Shown here in pieces: positions 8,985 to 18,553 of a DNA stretch of 64,000 bases. The translations under genes were made by a program, and so were the position numbers. How positions within the stretch are numbered: the stretch's first letter is position 1; every line of letters starts with the position of its first letter. Origin of the DNA: Tessaracoccus defluvii (GTDB lineage Bacteria; Actinomycetota; Actinomycetes; Propionibacteriales; Propionibacteriaceae); assembly GCF_014489575.1 (NCBI RefSeq), contig NZ_CP060789.1, positions 682,001 through 746,000 of the forward strand, written 5' to 3'. The notes under the pieces were generated by a model. It had not been told where the DNA came from, searched no databases, and was given only the letters and a program-made list of their open reading frames with translations.

Positions 8985-9568
8985 TCAGGCGGGGCCGGCT
9001 TCCTCGGCCTCGGCGCGGAGCCGGGCCGTGTATGCCGTCCAGCCGCCCTCCGGCTCCCACAGGTTCGTGTTGCCCTGGCTGAGTCCTGCGGCGCCGTCGA
9101 TGGACTCGCGGAGGATGTCGGCCTGGCCGGCGTGACGCGCCACCTCTGCGATGAGATGCACCAGCACCCGGCCGAGGGTCACGTCACCCCTGTCCCCCCA
9201 CCAGGGCACGTGCCCCTGCGTGTCGAGGTCCATCTCGGCCGCCGCCGCTTCGACGGCCTCGCCGACGGCCCGGTACTGCGCGATCAGGAACTCGGCCGAC
9301 TCGCCCGGGGCGGCCCGGAAGTCGCCGTTCGGGTCCGCCTCGAAGTCGACGGCGGCCGGCTGGGCCGGCGAGGTCCGCCCGAAGCTCTCGACGACGTAGC
9401 CGTGCTCGACCCCCGCGCAGTGCTTGATGAGGCCGAGCAGCGACGTGCCGGTGGGGGTGCGGGGAGCCGCAGCTCGCGCTCGCCCAGCCCCTCCACCTTC
9501 CAGAGCAACGCCTCCCGCTCGCTGCGCAGATAGCGCAGCAGCGTGTCCTTGTCGAGCCCTTCCGACAT
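8985..9568 (-). CDS. DUF664/DinB-like (mycothiol-transferase-like) protein, frameshifted as sequenced
   Basis: The N-terminal part (SEGLDKDTLLRYLRSEREALLWKVEGL) and the C-terminal part (TPTGTSLLGLIKHCAGVEHGY..., VTLGRVLVHLIAEVARHAGQADILRE) together make a typical actinobacterial DUF664 four-helix bundle of about 194 residues. Metal-ligand histidines are visible in IKH, VEHGY and ARHAGQ. These proteins are related to mycothiol- or bacillithiol-dependent DinB enzymes; the substrate is unknown. Adding one base to the G4 run at 9461-9464 (C4 on the coding strand) joins the two halves. The ATG at 9568 has GAGG upstream and follows the M3 peptidase stop by 8 bases, so it is the last gene of the operon. 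Confidence 0.78.
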
Positions 9569-9576
9569 CACGAACC

Positions 9577-11553
9577 TCAGATCGTGAGGCCGAGGCGGTC
9601 CAGCAGCGGCTGCAGCTGGGGGTCGCGCCCGCGGAAGCGGCGGTAGGTCTCCATCGGGTCGACGGAACCGCCTGGCGCGAGCAGCGTGCGGCGGAAGTGG
9701 TCACCGGCCTCCCGCAGCGGCCCGGTCTGGTCGTTGAACCAGGCGACGGCGTCGGCGTCCATCACCTTCGCCCAGGCGTAGCCGTAGTAGCTGGCCGCGT
9801 AGCCTCCGCCCCAGATGTGCGCGAAGTACTGCGACCGGTACCGCGGCGGCACCAGCGGCTCGACGAGCCCGAACCTCTCGAGCGCGGCCCGCTCGAAGGC
9901 CTCGACGCCCTCGCCGTCGGCGGGCAGCTCGTCGAGCGGGGTGGTGTGCCACACCAGGTCCAGCAGCGACGACAGCTCGGTCTCAGCGGTGGCGTAGCCC
10001 TGGCCGAACCGGTCGGCCTGCTCGAGGCGCTCGATCCACTCGGCCGGCAGGACGCGGCCAGGGGTCCACGCCCAGTGCTCGTTGACCTGGCTCGGGAACT
10101 CCACGAAGTCGCGCGGCGTGTTGGTGCCGGAGCGGGAGCCGTAGCGGCTGTCGGCGAGCAGCCCGTGCAGCGCGTGTCCGAACTCGTGGAACATGGTGAT
10201 GACGCCGTCCCACGTGATGGTCGTGGTGGTGCGGGTGTAGTTGCAGTTGTTGGTGACGACCGGCAGGGCGTCGTCGCGGGTCGACTGGTCGACCAGGTTG
10301 CTCATCCAGGCGCCGCCGTCCTTGGTGGGGCGTGCCCAGAAGTCCATGACGAACAGGCCGAGGACGGTGCCGTCGGCGTCGTGGACCTCGTACGTCTCGG
10401 TCTCCGGCGCGTGGCCGACGAGGTCCTCACGCGGGTGGAAGGTGATGCCGTAGAGGTCCTCTGCGGCCGCGTAGACGGCGGCGAGCACCTTGTCGACCTG
10501 CAGGTATTCACCCAGCTGCGCCTCGTCGAACGCGTAGCGCTCGCGGCGGACGATCGCCTCGACGTAGCTCCAGTCGGCCGCCGTGAACTCGGCGCCGGGG
10601 TTGAGCTCCGCGTAGCGGGCGGCCAGTTCCTCGGCCTCGCCGCGGGCCTTTGCCAGCCCCGCCTGCGCGAGGGGAACCAGCATCTCGAGGATCGCGTCGG
10701 TTGTCTTGGCGCAGCCCGCCTCGGCGACCAGCGCCGCGTGGTGGGGATACCCGAGCAGCGTGGCCCGCTCCGCCCGCGCCCGAGCCGTCTGCACCACGAT
10801 GTCACGGGTGTCGAACTCTCCGGACAGGGCCCGGTTGAGCGACGCGTCCAGCAGGCGACGGCGCACGCCCGCGTCGGCGAGCTTGGCGGCAAGCTGCTGC
10901 TGCGTGGTGTTGAGGAGCTCGATCCTGTACCCGTCGCCGCTGCGGAGTGCCTCCCGCTCGGCCTCGTCGAGTCCGGCCAGCTCGGCCTCGGTCACGTCGA
11001 TCCCGCCGGCGTTGCGGGCCTGCCTGTTGAGGGTCTCGAACTTCGACGACAGCCCGGCGAGTTCCCGGTTCAGCGCGCGCAGCCGCTCCTGCTTCTCCTC
11101 GGGGATGTCGACGCCGGCGCGGCGGAAGGCCCGCAGCAGTTCGTCGAGCGCGTAGCGGTCCTGTTCGTCGGCCTCGACCTCGCCGGCGGCGATGCGGGCC
11201 TCCAACTGCTGCAGCCGTGCGTACAGGCCGCGATCGAGGTAGATGGAGTCCTCGTGACCCGCCAGTGCGGGGGCGAGGTCCTCCTCGATGGCGTCGAGTT
11301 CGTCAGTGGTGTCGGAGGAGCGCACGGCCCAGAACGCGTAGATGGCGCGGAGCAGGTCGGCCTGGGCATCCTCCCAGGCGCCGAGCACGTTGGCGACGGT
11401 GGCGGGGGAGTCGTCGTCACGCAGGGCGGCCAGCGCCGCCGTCTGCGCCTCCATGGACCCGAAGGCGGCTGCCCGGTAGTCGGCGGCCGTCGCGGCCGCG
11501 AAGTCAGGCAGCGCGAAGGGCAGGGTCTTCGTCAGCAGCGGGTTGGTCGGCAT
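9577..11553 (-). CDS. M3 family oligopeptidase / peptidyl-dipeptidase
   Basis: A 658-residue cytoplasmic zinc metallopeptidase of the thimet oligopeptidase family (Dcp/PrlC type), which degrades short peptides. The zinc site HEFGH is at residues 456-460, within MFHEFGHALHGL, and the downstream PSQVNEHWAW stretch supplies the third ligand region. The start at 11553 (MPTNPLLTKTLPFALPDF) has GAGGAG six bases upstream and overlaps the 3' end of ctaA by about 50 bases. There is no signal peptide. It lies in a tightly packed minus-strand operon (ABC exporter, ctaA, M3 peptidase, DUF664). Confidence 0.93.
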   Translation of the reverse strand: MPTNPLLTKTLPFALPDFAAATAADYRAAAFGSMEAQTAALAALRDDDSPATVANVLGAWEDAQADLLRAIYAFWAVRSSDTTDELDAIEEDLAPALAGHEDSIYLDRGLYARLQQLEARIAAGEVEADEQDRYALDELLRAFRRAGVDIPEEKQERLRALNRELAGLSSKFETLNRQARNAGGIDVTEAELAGLDEAEREALRSGDGYRIELLNTTQQQLAAKLADAGVRRRLLDASLNRALSGEFDTRDIVVQTARARAERATLLGYPHHAALVAEAGCAKTTDAILEMLVPLAQAGLAKARGEAEELAARYAELNPGAEFTAADWSYVEAIVRRERYAFDEAQLGEYLQVDKVLAAVYAAAEDLYGITFHPREDLVGHAPETETYEVHDADGTVLGLFVMDFWARPTKDGGAWMSNLVDQSTRDDALPVVTNNCNYTRTTTTITWDGVITMFHEFGHALHGLLADSRYGSRSGTNTPRDFVEFPSQVNEHWAWTPGRVLPAEWIERLEQADRFGQGYATAETELSSLLDLVWHTTPLDELPADGEGVEAFERAALERFGLVEPLVPPRYRSQYFAHIWGGGYAASYYGYAWAKVMDADAVAWFNDQTGPLREAGDHFRRTLLAPGGSVDPMETYRRFRGRDPQLQPLLDRLGLTI

Positions 11554-12426
11554 GCGTGCTCCTCGTGGTCACCAGCAGCCAGGACACGGCCGCGGTCAGT
11601 ATCGCCAAGCCAACCATATGCAGCGCGACGATGCCCGCCGGGATCCCCAGGAAATACTGCGCGTAGCCGATCGCTCCCTGCGTCGCGCCCGCCGCGACCA
11701 CAGCGATCGCGCCCCGCTTCGGGAGCGTCAGTCGGGCCCTGGTGAACAGCACCAGGCAGGCGAGGGCGCCCGCGCCGAACACCCACGCCAAAGCCGCGTG
11801 CAGCCGGGCTGTTGCCTCGATATCGAACCCGGTCCGGACGGCGTCCGCGTCGCCGGCGTGCGGGCCGGAGCCCGTCACCACGGTGCCCAGCCAGATCGAG
11901 GCCATGGCCGCGGCGAACGTGAGGACCACGAGCCAGCGGGGCCCCTTTCCGACGGCGACCGGCTCCACGCGGTAGCCGACCCGCAGCGCCCAGACGCAGA
12001 TCACCACGAGCGCGACCGACAGCAGCAGGTGGAACGCGACGACGAAGGGGTTGAGCTGGGTCAGCACGGTGATGCCGCCGATGACGCCCTGGAACGGGAT
12101 GCCGAGCCCGACTCCGAGCGTGATCCAGAACAGCTGGGAGCGGGCGCCGTGCCGCCGCACGGCGCTGATGAAGGCGCCGAGGGCCGCGGCGATCAGCACG
12201 AACGTCAGCAGGCGGTTGCCGAACTCGATGGCGCCGTGGATGCCGAGCGCGCCGTGGGGACGTACGAGTCGTCCGTGCACTGCGGCCAGGTCGGGCAGCC
12301 GAGCCCGGAGCCGGTGATCCTGACCACCGCGCCGGTCACGATGATGCCCATGTTGCAGATGAGCGACGCCCACAGCCACGTGTGCAGCGCCCTGTCGCTG
12401 TCGACGAGCTTCCTCAGGAGGTCCAT
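11504..12426 (-). CDS. ctaA: Heme A synthase (COX15/CtaA family), frameshifted as sequenced
   Basis: An integral membrane heme-dependent oxygenase that converts heme O to heme A. The N-terminus is MDLLRKLVDSDRALHTW, then GAVVRITGSGLGCPTWPQC. The frame breaks after DDSYVPT and resumes with HGALGIHGAIEFGNRLLTFVL and the remaining helices. The conserved heme-ligand region IEFGNR and a later His in ATARLHAALAW are present. Adding one base to the G4 run at 12256-12259 restores a protein of about 307 residues. Start ATG at 12426 overlaps the permease gene. Adjacency to an ABC-2 exporter and the suf operon is the conserved actinobacterial arrangement. Confidence 0.88.
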
Positions 12427-13172
12427 GTGAACACCTTTCTGGCGAGGGCGAGGGCCGCCACGCACCACAGCGCCGTCACGGCCACCGGCCAGCCTAGGGC
12501 CGTGCCCGCTGCGGCGGCGCGCAGCGTCTCGCCGAGCGCTCCGGTCGGCAGCGCGGAGACGACAGGCTGTGCCCAGGCCGGGAACCGGTCGACGGGCAGC
12601 AGGATGCCGAGCGGCATCCCGACGAGATAGGCGAGGTTGGCCACTGCGAGGGTGGCCTCCGGCCGCAGTGAGCCGGCGATGCTGAGCGCGATCCCGGCGA
12701 ACGCGCCCAGCGCCAGGACGGCGACGACGGCCGCGACCAGCGCCGCGGGGAGCGACCAGACCGGTCTCCAGCCGAGAGCCAAGGCCGCCAGGGACAGGAC
12801 CAGCACCTGCCCCGCCGTGATCATGGCGATGCTGAGGGCCTTGCCAGCGAGGATGCCGGGGCGGCCGAGCGGGGTCGCGGCCAGCCGCTCGAGCACGTTG
12901 TAGCGACGCTCGAAGCCCGTGGCGATCGCCAGTGTCGTCAGCCCCGAACTCCACATCGCCAGGGCCAGCACGGACGGCGCGGCCTGGGACAGGGGCAGCC
13001 CGAAGCGGTCGCCGAAGAACCGTGCGCCGACGAGCACCGCCAGCGGGATCACGACCGCCAGGATTGCCTGCTCGCCGTTGCGGAGGATGAGGCGCGCCTC
13101 CATCGACGCGTGCGAGACGACCCGTCTCGCCGTCGATGCCGCGGCCGGGGAGGGGGAGAAGTCGAGGCTCAC
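12414..13172 (-). CDS. ABC-2 type transporter permease
   Basis: A 252-residue membrane subunit with about six hydrophobic segments (for example AILAVVIPLAVLVGA, VLALAMWSSGLTTLAIATG, LVAAVVAVLALGAFAGIAL). The stretch FERRYNVLERLAATPLGR is typical of the ABC-2/daunorubicin-exporter group. The GTG at 13172 overlaps the ATPase stop codon as GTGA, showing translational coupling. With the neighbouring ATPase it forms the exporter found next to ctaA in many Actinobacteria (Rv1457c-Rv1458c in M. tuberculosis); a role in heme or respiratory-chain biogenesis is inferred only from that context. Confidence 0.86.
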   Translation of the reverse strand: MSLDFSPSPAAASTARRVVSHASMEARLILRNGEQAILAVVIPLAVLVGARFFGDRFGLPLSQAAPSVLALAMWSSGLTTLAIATGFERRYNVLERLAATPLGRPGILAGKALSIAMITAGQVLVLSLAALALGWRPVWSLPAALVAAVVAVLALGAFAGIALSIAGSLRPEATLAVANLAYLVGMPLGILLPVDRFPAWAQPVVSALPTGALGETLRAAAAGTALGWPVAVTALWCVAALALARKVFTWTS

Positions 13173-13870
13173 CGGTCGGCTCCCGTCGTGTAGTGCAGGT
13201 ACGCGTCCTCCAGCGTGCCCCCGTCGGTCAGGTCCGCGACGGTGCCGGTGATCTGGACGCGGCCGCCGTCGACGATGTGCACCAGGTCGGCCAGCGTCTC
13301 GGCCTCGGCCATGTCGTGTGTCGTCAGCACGACGGCGACGCCGGCGTCGCGCGCGGCACGGACCACGTCCCACGTGAGGCGACGGGCCCGCGGGTCGAGC
13401 CCCGCCGTCGGCTCGTCGAGGATGACCAGCGACGGGCGGCCCACCAGGGCGCCCGCGAGGTTGACGGCCTGCTGCTGGCCGCCGGACAGCCGCCGGTACG
13501 GGGTCCGCTCGAACGCGCGGATGCCGAGCAGGTCGATCAGGGGGTCGACCGGCTGCGGCGACGCATAGAGGCCCGCCAGGTAGCGCAGCAGTTCCCCTGC
13601 CTGCACACCTGACCAGGCGCCGGTCGCCTGGGGCATCAGGCCGATCCGTGGCAGCAGGGCTGGATCGCCGGGCCGGGAGCCGAAGATCGTCAACTCGCCG
13701 GCGGCGGGGCGCACCAACGCGGTGCAGCAGCGGATGAACGTGGTCTTGCCGGCACCGTTGGGGCCGAGCAGCGCGGTCACCTGTCCTTCGTCCGCCGTCA
13801 GACTGAGCCCGGCGAGGGCCTTCACGGCACCGAAGGACACATGGAGGTCGGAGGCGATCAGGGCGGACAC
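13169..13870 (-). CDS. ABC transporter ATP-binding protein (ABC-2 exporter)
   Basis: A 233-residue ATPase with Walker A GPNGAGKTT (about residue 37), Q-loop MPQATGAW, signature RLSGGQQQAVNLAGAL, Walker B LVILDEPTAGLDP and switch His in LTTHDMAEAE. It energises the permease encoded immediately downstream, is first in the minus-strand operon, and is divergent from sufR across a 148-base regulatory gap. It belongs to the DRA/CcmA-like group; the substrate is not known. Confidence 0.92.
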   Translation of the reverse strand: MSALIASDLHVSFGAVKALAGLSLTADEGQVTALLGPNGAGKTTFIRCCTALVRPAAGELTIFGSRPGDPALLPRIGLMPQATGAWSGVQAGELLRYLAGLYASPQPVDPLIDLLGIRAFERTPYRRLSGGQQQAVNLAGALVGRPSLVILDEPTAGLDPRARRLTWDVVRAARDAGVAVVLTTHDMAEAETLADLVHIVDGGRVQITGTVADLTDGGTLEDAYLHYTTGADR

Positions 13871-14018
13871 GCCGTCAGCCTAGTGGAGCGAGGAGCCTCG
13901 AACCCTGTCCACCCCATCGGGTTAGGGCAGCCTTGCTTGAAATCTGAACGGTAAATAGGAAAACTGGGACTCACGCAATTAGGGCAGCGGGCCCATGCGG
14001 GACGCGCGGGAGGTGGAG
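13871..14018. promoter_or_regulatory. Divergent regulatory region of suf operon and ABC exporter
   Basis: This AT-richer gap separates the ATPase gene from sufR. The 10-mer TTAGGGCAGC occurs twice as a direct repeat, at 13922-13931 and 13979-13988. The first copy runs into CCTTGCTTGA, which loosely resembles a DtxR/IdeR iron box. A weak -35 candidate TTGCTT (13933-13938) has TAGGAA 17 bases later. SufR auto-regulation and iron control are expected from known suf operons; which repeat is an operator is a guess. Confidence 0.4.
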
Positions 14019-14698
14019 ATGAGTGTTTCGACCGAGGTCGAGGCCGATGTGCCCACGAGGCGCAGGGTCGTACATCTGATTCTGAACGACGGTCCCCAGA
14101 CGGCCAAGCAGCTGGCGGAGCGGCTCGAACTGACTCCGGCGGCGGTCCGCCGCCACCTGTCGGCCCTCCTGGACGAAGGCACCCTCACATCACGTGAGGA
14201 GCGCGTCTACGGGCCACGGGGCAGGGGTCGCCCGTCCAAGGTGTTCGTCCTGACCGATGAGGGCCGCGCCGACTTCCGGCAGGCCTACGACGACCTCGCG
14301 ATCGCGGCCCTGCGCCGTCTCTCGGCCGCTGCGGGCCCCGCCGCGGTGCGGGAACTGGCCACCGAGCGGCTCGTGGAGGTCGAGGCACGGTTCCGGGGGC
14401 TCCGCGACGCGGACCCGAGCGCCCCGCCATCGAGGCCCTCGTCGAGGCACTCGCCGTCGACGGCTACGCGCCGTCCGTCCGGCCCGTCTCCTCGGGCGAC
14501 CAACTGCTCCAGCACCACTGCCCGGTGGCGAACGTCGCCGCCGAGTTCCCCATCATGTGTGAAGTGGAGACGCTGCTGTTCTCCCGGCTGCTCGACAGCC
14601 ATGTGCAGCGGCTCGCCACCATCGCCCACGGCGACGGGGTGTGCACCACGCACGTCCCGCGGCCGCTGCCCACCCCCCGTATTCCCAGAAGAAAGTGA
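14019..14698 (+). CDS. sufR: SufR, Fe-S-sensing ArsR/DeoR-like repressor of the suf operon, frameshifted as sequenced
   Basis: The N-terminal winged helix ([24 protein letters not shown], then [17 protein letters not shown] and [16 protein letters not shown]) is followed by a C-terminal part carrying the cluster cysteines, in [15 protein letters not shown] and GVCTTH. As printed, the frame shifts at about 14413-14415 (CCC run short by one C), which would falsely fuse SufR to SufB. With the base restored, [14 protein letters not shown]... continues to a TGA at 14696-14698. The start at 14019 has a strong GGGAGGTGGAG just upstream. SufR represses suf when it holds a [4Fe-4S] cluster. It is the first gene of the operon. 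Confidence 0.87.
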
Positions 14699-14708
14699 CG
14701 AAGCAGAT

Positions 14709-16151
14709 ATGACGCAGACTGCTCCTCAGGCCCCAGGACTGGGCGCCACGCAGGACGAGCACATCGAGGCACTCTCCACCTACCAGTGGGGCTGGCACGA
14801 CGACGACGCGGCGGGCAAGGTCGCGCGCCGCGGCCTGAACGACGATGTCGTGAAGAACATCTCGGGGCTCAAGAGCGAGCCGCAGTGGATGCTCGACCTC
14901 CGTCTCAAGGGTCTCAAGCTGTTCGATCGCAAGCCCATGCCCGCATGGGGTGCCGACCTCGGCCAGATCGACTTCGACAACATCAAGTACTTCGTGCGGT
15001 CCACCGAGCGTCAGGCCCAGACCTGGGACGACCTCCCGGAGGACATCAAGAACACCTACGACCGGCTCGGCATCCCCGAGGCTGAGAAGGCGCGCCTCGT
15101 CGCAGGTGTCGCGGCCCAGTACGAGTCCGAGGTCGTCTACCACAAGATCAACGAGGAGCTCGAGCGTCAGGGCGTCATCTTCCTCGACACCGACACCGCG
15201 CTCAAGGAACACCCGGAGATCTTCCAGGAGTACTTCGGCACCGTCATCCCGGTCGGCGACAACAAGTTCGCGTCGCTGAACACGGCCGTGTGGTCGGGTG
15301 GCTCGTTCATCTACGTCCCCAAGGGCGTCCACGTGACGATCCCGCTGCAGGCGTACTTCCGGATCAACACCGAGAACATGGGCCAGTTTGAGCGGACGCT
15401 GATCATCGCCGACGAGGGCTCCTACGTGCACTACGTCGAGGGCTGCACCGCCCCGATCTACAGCTCCGACTCGCTGCACTCGGCCGTCGTCGAGATCATC
15501 GTGAAGAAGAACGCCCGCGTCCGCTACACGACGATCCAGAACTGGTCGACCAACGTGTACAACCTGGTCACCAAGCGCGCCATCTGCGAGGAGGGCGCCA
15601 CCATGGAGTGGATCGACGGCAACATCGGATCCAAGGTGACCATGAAGTACCCCGCCGTGTACCTCATGGGCGACCACGCCCGTGGCGAGACGCTGTCGAT
15701 CGCCTTCGCCGGCGAGAACCAGCACCAGGACACCGGCTCGAAGATGGTCCACTGCGCGCCGAACACGTCCAGCTCGATCATCTCGAAGTCCGTCGCCCGC
15801 TCCGGCGGACGCGCGTCGTACCGCGGCCTCGTCAAGGTGGAGCCCGGGGCCTTCCACTCCGCCTCGTCGGTCAAGTGTGACGCCCTGCTCGTCGACAACG
15901 TGTCGCGCTCCGACACGTACCCGTACGTCGACGTCCGCGAGGAGGACGTGTCGATGGCCCACGAGGCCACCGTGTCCAAGGTGTCGGACGATCAGCTCTT
16001 CTACCTCATGTCGCGCGGCATGGAGGAGGACGAGGCCATGGCGATGATCGTGCGCGGCTTCATCGAGCCGATCGCACGGGAACTGCCGATGGAGTACGCC
16101 CTCGAGCTGAACCGCCTGATCGAGCTGCAGATGGAAGGCGCCGTCGGCTGA
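14709..16151 (+). CDS. sufB: Fe-S cluster assembly protein SufB
   Basis: A 480-residue scaffold subunit of the SufBCD complex, on which [4Fe-4S] clusters are built. Recognisable stretches include [19 protein letters not shown] at the N-terminus, [37 protein letters not shown] and [18 protein letters not shown] near the C-terminus. The true start is the ATG at 14709 ([12 protein letters not shown]), 10 bases after the repaired sufR stop; the longer open frame is an artefact of the sufR frameshift. The cysteine in EGCTAP is one of the conserved ones. No intein is present, unlike several mycobacterial SufB proteins. Confidence 0.96.
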   Translation: MTQTAPQAPGLGATQDEHIEALSTYQWGWHDDDAAGKVARRGLNDDVVKNISGLKSEPQWMLDLRLKGLKLFDRKPMPAWGADLGQIDFDNIKYFVRSTERQAQTWDDLPEDIKNTYDRLGIPEAEKARLVAGVAAQYESEVVYHKINEELERQGVIFLDTDTALKEHPEIFQEYFGTVIPVGDNKFASLNTAVWSGGSFIYVPKGVHVTIPLQAYFRINTENMGQFERTLIIADEGSYVHYVEGCTAPIYSSDSLHSAVVEIIVKKNARVRYTTIQNWSTNVYNLVTKRAICEEGATMEWIDGNIGSKVTMKYPAVYLMGDHARGETLSIAFAGENQHQDTGSKMVHCAPNTSSSIISKSVARSGGRASYRGLVKVEPGAFHSASSVKCDALLVDNVSRSDTYPYVDVREEDVSMAHEATVSKVSDDQLFYLMSRGMEEDEAMAMIVRGFIEPIARELPMEYALELNRLIELQMEGAVG

Positions 16152-16185
16152 CGCCGGCCGCGACCTGACAGAGACTTCCGAGAAA

Positions 16186-17373
16186 GTGACGAGAGATTTG
16201 ACTACTGCAACCGTGCCCAACGTCGCCGGTGCCATCGAGACCATCGAGTCGCACCTGCACCCGGAGCCGAGCTACGACGTCGAGCAGCACCCCACGCCCA
16301 CGGGCCGCGAGGAGATCTGGCGCTTCTCGCCGATCCGCACCCTGAAGCCGCTGCTGGCCACCGGCGCCGCCCTGGGCAGCCTCGACTGGAGCGGTGACAC
16401 CCCCGAGGGCGTCGAGTTCACCACGATCACTCCCGAGCAGGCCCGCGCGCTGGCCGTCGAGCCGCCGGTCGACCGCATCTCCGCGATCGCCGCGGAGCGC
16501 ACCGGCCGGGCCGTGCACCTGAAGGTGCCCGCCGAGCTCGAGCTCGACGAGCCCATCGTCTACCTGGCCACCGGCCGGGGCGAGCAGGCCGCGGAGACCT
16601 TCGTGGCCGAGTTCGGCCCGTACAGCAAGGCCACGGTCGTGCTGCGGTTCCAGGGATCGGCCCAGTACTCCTGCAAGTACGACTTCCGCATCGGTGACGG
16701 CGCCCAGGTCAACCTGGTCTACGTCAACGACTGGGCAGGGGACACCATCCACGGCGGGCAGATCTCCGTCGAGGTCGGCCGCGACGCCCGGGTCCGCACC
16801 GTGCACGCCTCCATGGGTGGCAAGGCGATCCGGATCGCCGAGCGCGCCCGCTACGCCGGCCCCGGCGGCCAGCTCGAGCAGTTCGGCCTGTACTTCGTGA
16901 ACGAAGGCCAGGACGTCGAGCACCGCATGTTCGTCGACCACAACGCCCCGCAGACGACCAGCAACGTCGACTACCGCGGCGCGCTGCAGGGCAAGGGCGC
17001 GCACTCCGTCTGGATCGGTGACGTGCTGATCCGCAAGGTCGCGCTCGACATCGACACGTACGAGTCGAACAAGAACCTGCTGCTGTCGGAGGGCTGCCAG
17101 GCCGACTCGGTGCCGAACCTCGAGATCGAGACGGGCGACATCCGCGGCGCGGGCCACGCGTCCAGCACCGGTCGCTTCGACGACAACCAGCTCTTCTACC
17201 TCATGAGCCGCGGTGTCCCGGAGGACGAGGCGCGACGCCTGATCGTGCATGGATTCTTCAACGACATCATCCGCCGCATCGGCGTCCCCGAGATCGAGAC
17301 GCGGCTGCTTGCCCAGGTCGAGCGCGAGCTCGAGCTCGTCCACGGCACCACCCGCACCGCGGGGCACCTGTGA
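16186..17373 (+). CDS. sufD: Fe-S cluster assembly protein SufD
   Basis: A 395-residue partner of SufB and SufC in the cluster-assembly complex. It has the beta-helix core with DYRGALQGKGAHSVWIGDVL and SNKNLLLSEGCQADSVPNLEIE, and the C-terminal [25 protein letters not shown] that parallels SufB. The start is a GTG at 16186 with GAGAAA nearby. Its stop overlaps the GTG of the following Rieske gene. It is cytoplasmic. Confidence 0.95.
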   Translation: MTRDLTTATVPNVAGAIETIESHLHPEPSYDVEQHPTPTGREEIWRFSPIRTLKPLLATGAALGSLDWSGDTPEGVEFTTITPEQARALAVEPPVDRISAIAAERTGRAVHLKVPAELELDEPIVYLATGRGEQAAETFVAEFGPYSKATVVLRFQGSAQYSCKYDFRIGDGAQVNLVYVNDWAGDTIHGGQISVEVGRDARVRTVHASMGGKAIRIAERARYAGPGGQLEQFGLYFVNEGQDVEHRMFVDHNAPQTTSNVDYRGALQGKGAHSVWIGDVLIRKVALDIDTYESNKNLLLSEGCQADSVPNLEIETGDIRGAGHASSTGRFDDNQLFYLMSRGVPEDEARRLIVHGFFNDIIRRIGVPEIETRLLAQVERELELVHGTTRTAGHL

Positions 17374-17708
17374 CCTTCCGGGCCATCGCCACCGTCGATG
17401 AACTCGTCGACGACGTCCCACTCTCGTGCGACGTCGACGACGAGCTGACGGTGGCCATCGTCCGCCACAAGGGCGAACTCTTCGCCATCGAGGACGAGTG
17501 CAGCCACGGGAAGGTCCCCCTCAGCGAGGGTGACGTCGTCGACTGCACGATCGAGTGCTACCTGCACGGGTCGACCTTCGACCTGCGCACCGGGGCCGCA
17601 CTGAACCTGCCCGCCACGCAGCCGGTCCGGGTCTTCGCTGTCCGCATCGAGGGAGACGACGTCCTCGTCGATCCCGACAACCCACTTACTTTCACCGAGA
17701 ACACCTAG
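17370..17708 (+). CDS. Rieske-type [2Fe-2S] ferredoxin
   Basis: A 112-residue single-domain Rieske protein. The cluster ligands are Cys-His in ECSHGKVPL and Cys-His in ECYLHGSTFD, the usual CxH...CxxH pattern, as in non-heme (NirD/biphenyl-dioxygenase-type) ferredoxins. It starts at a GTG that overlaps the sufD stop (GTGA), so it is translationally coupled, and 13 bases separate it from sufC. A Rieske gene between sufD and sufC is common in actinobacterial suf operons; it probably supplies electrons for cluster assembly or transfer, which is inference from position. Confidence 0.93.
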   Translation: MTFRAIATVDELVDDVPLSCDVDDELTVAIVRHKGELFAIEDECSHGKVPLSEGDVVDCTIECYLHGSTFDLRTGAALNLPATQPVRVFAVRIEGDDVLVDPDNPLTFTENT

Positions 17709-17721
17709 GAGCCACCCAGCC

Positions 17722-18486
<765 letters not shown>

Positions 18487-18499
18487 GCGTCCTGAACAC

Positions 18500-18525
18500 C
18501 CGCGGCGGCGCCTGCGCCGCCGCGG
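18500..18525. terminator. Intercistronic GC hairpin between sufC and sufS
   Basis: An 11-bp perfect inverted repeat around a 4-base loop sits in the 67-base gap. There is no T-run, so it may be an mRNA-stability or partial attenuation element rather than a full stop; sufS-sufU-sufT must still be expressed. Confidence 0.45.
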
Positions 18526-18553
18526 GCCCGGAACCCACCAGCGAGAAGGAATC

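Noticed and set aside
13995-16151. A single 718-residue SufR-SufB fusion
   Set aside because: The middle (about residues 140-235) is low-complexity Ser/Arg/Pro from the wrong frame. One added C restores separate sufR and sufB genes with conserved cysteines and a normal stop.
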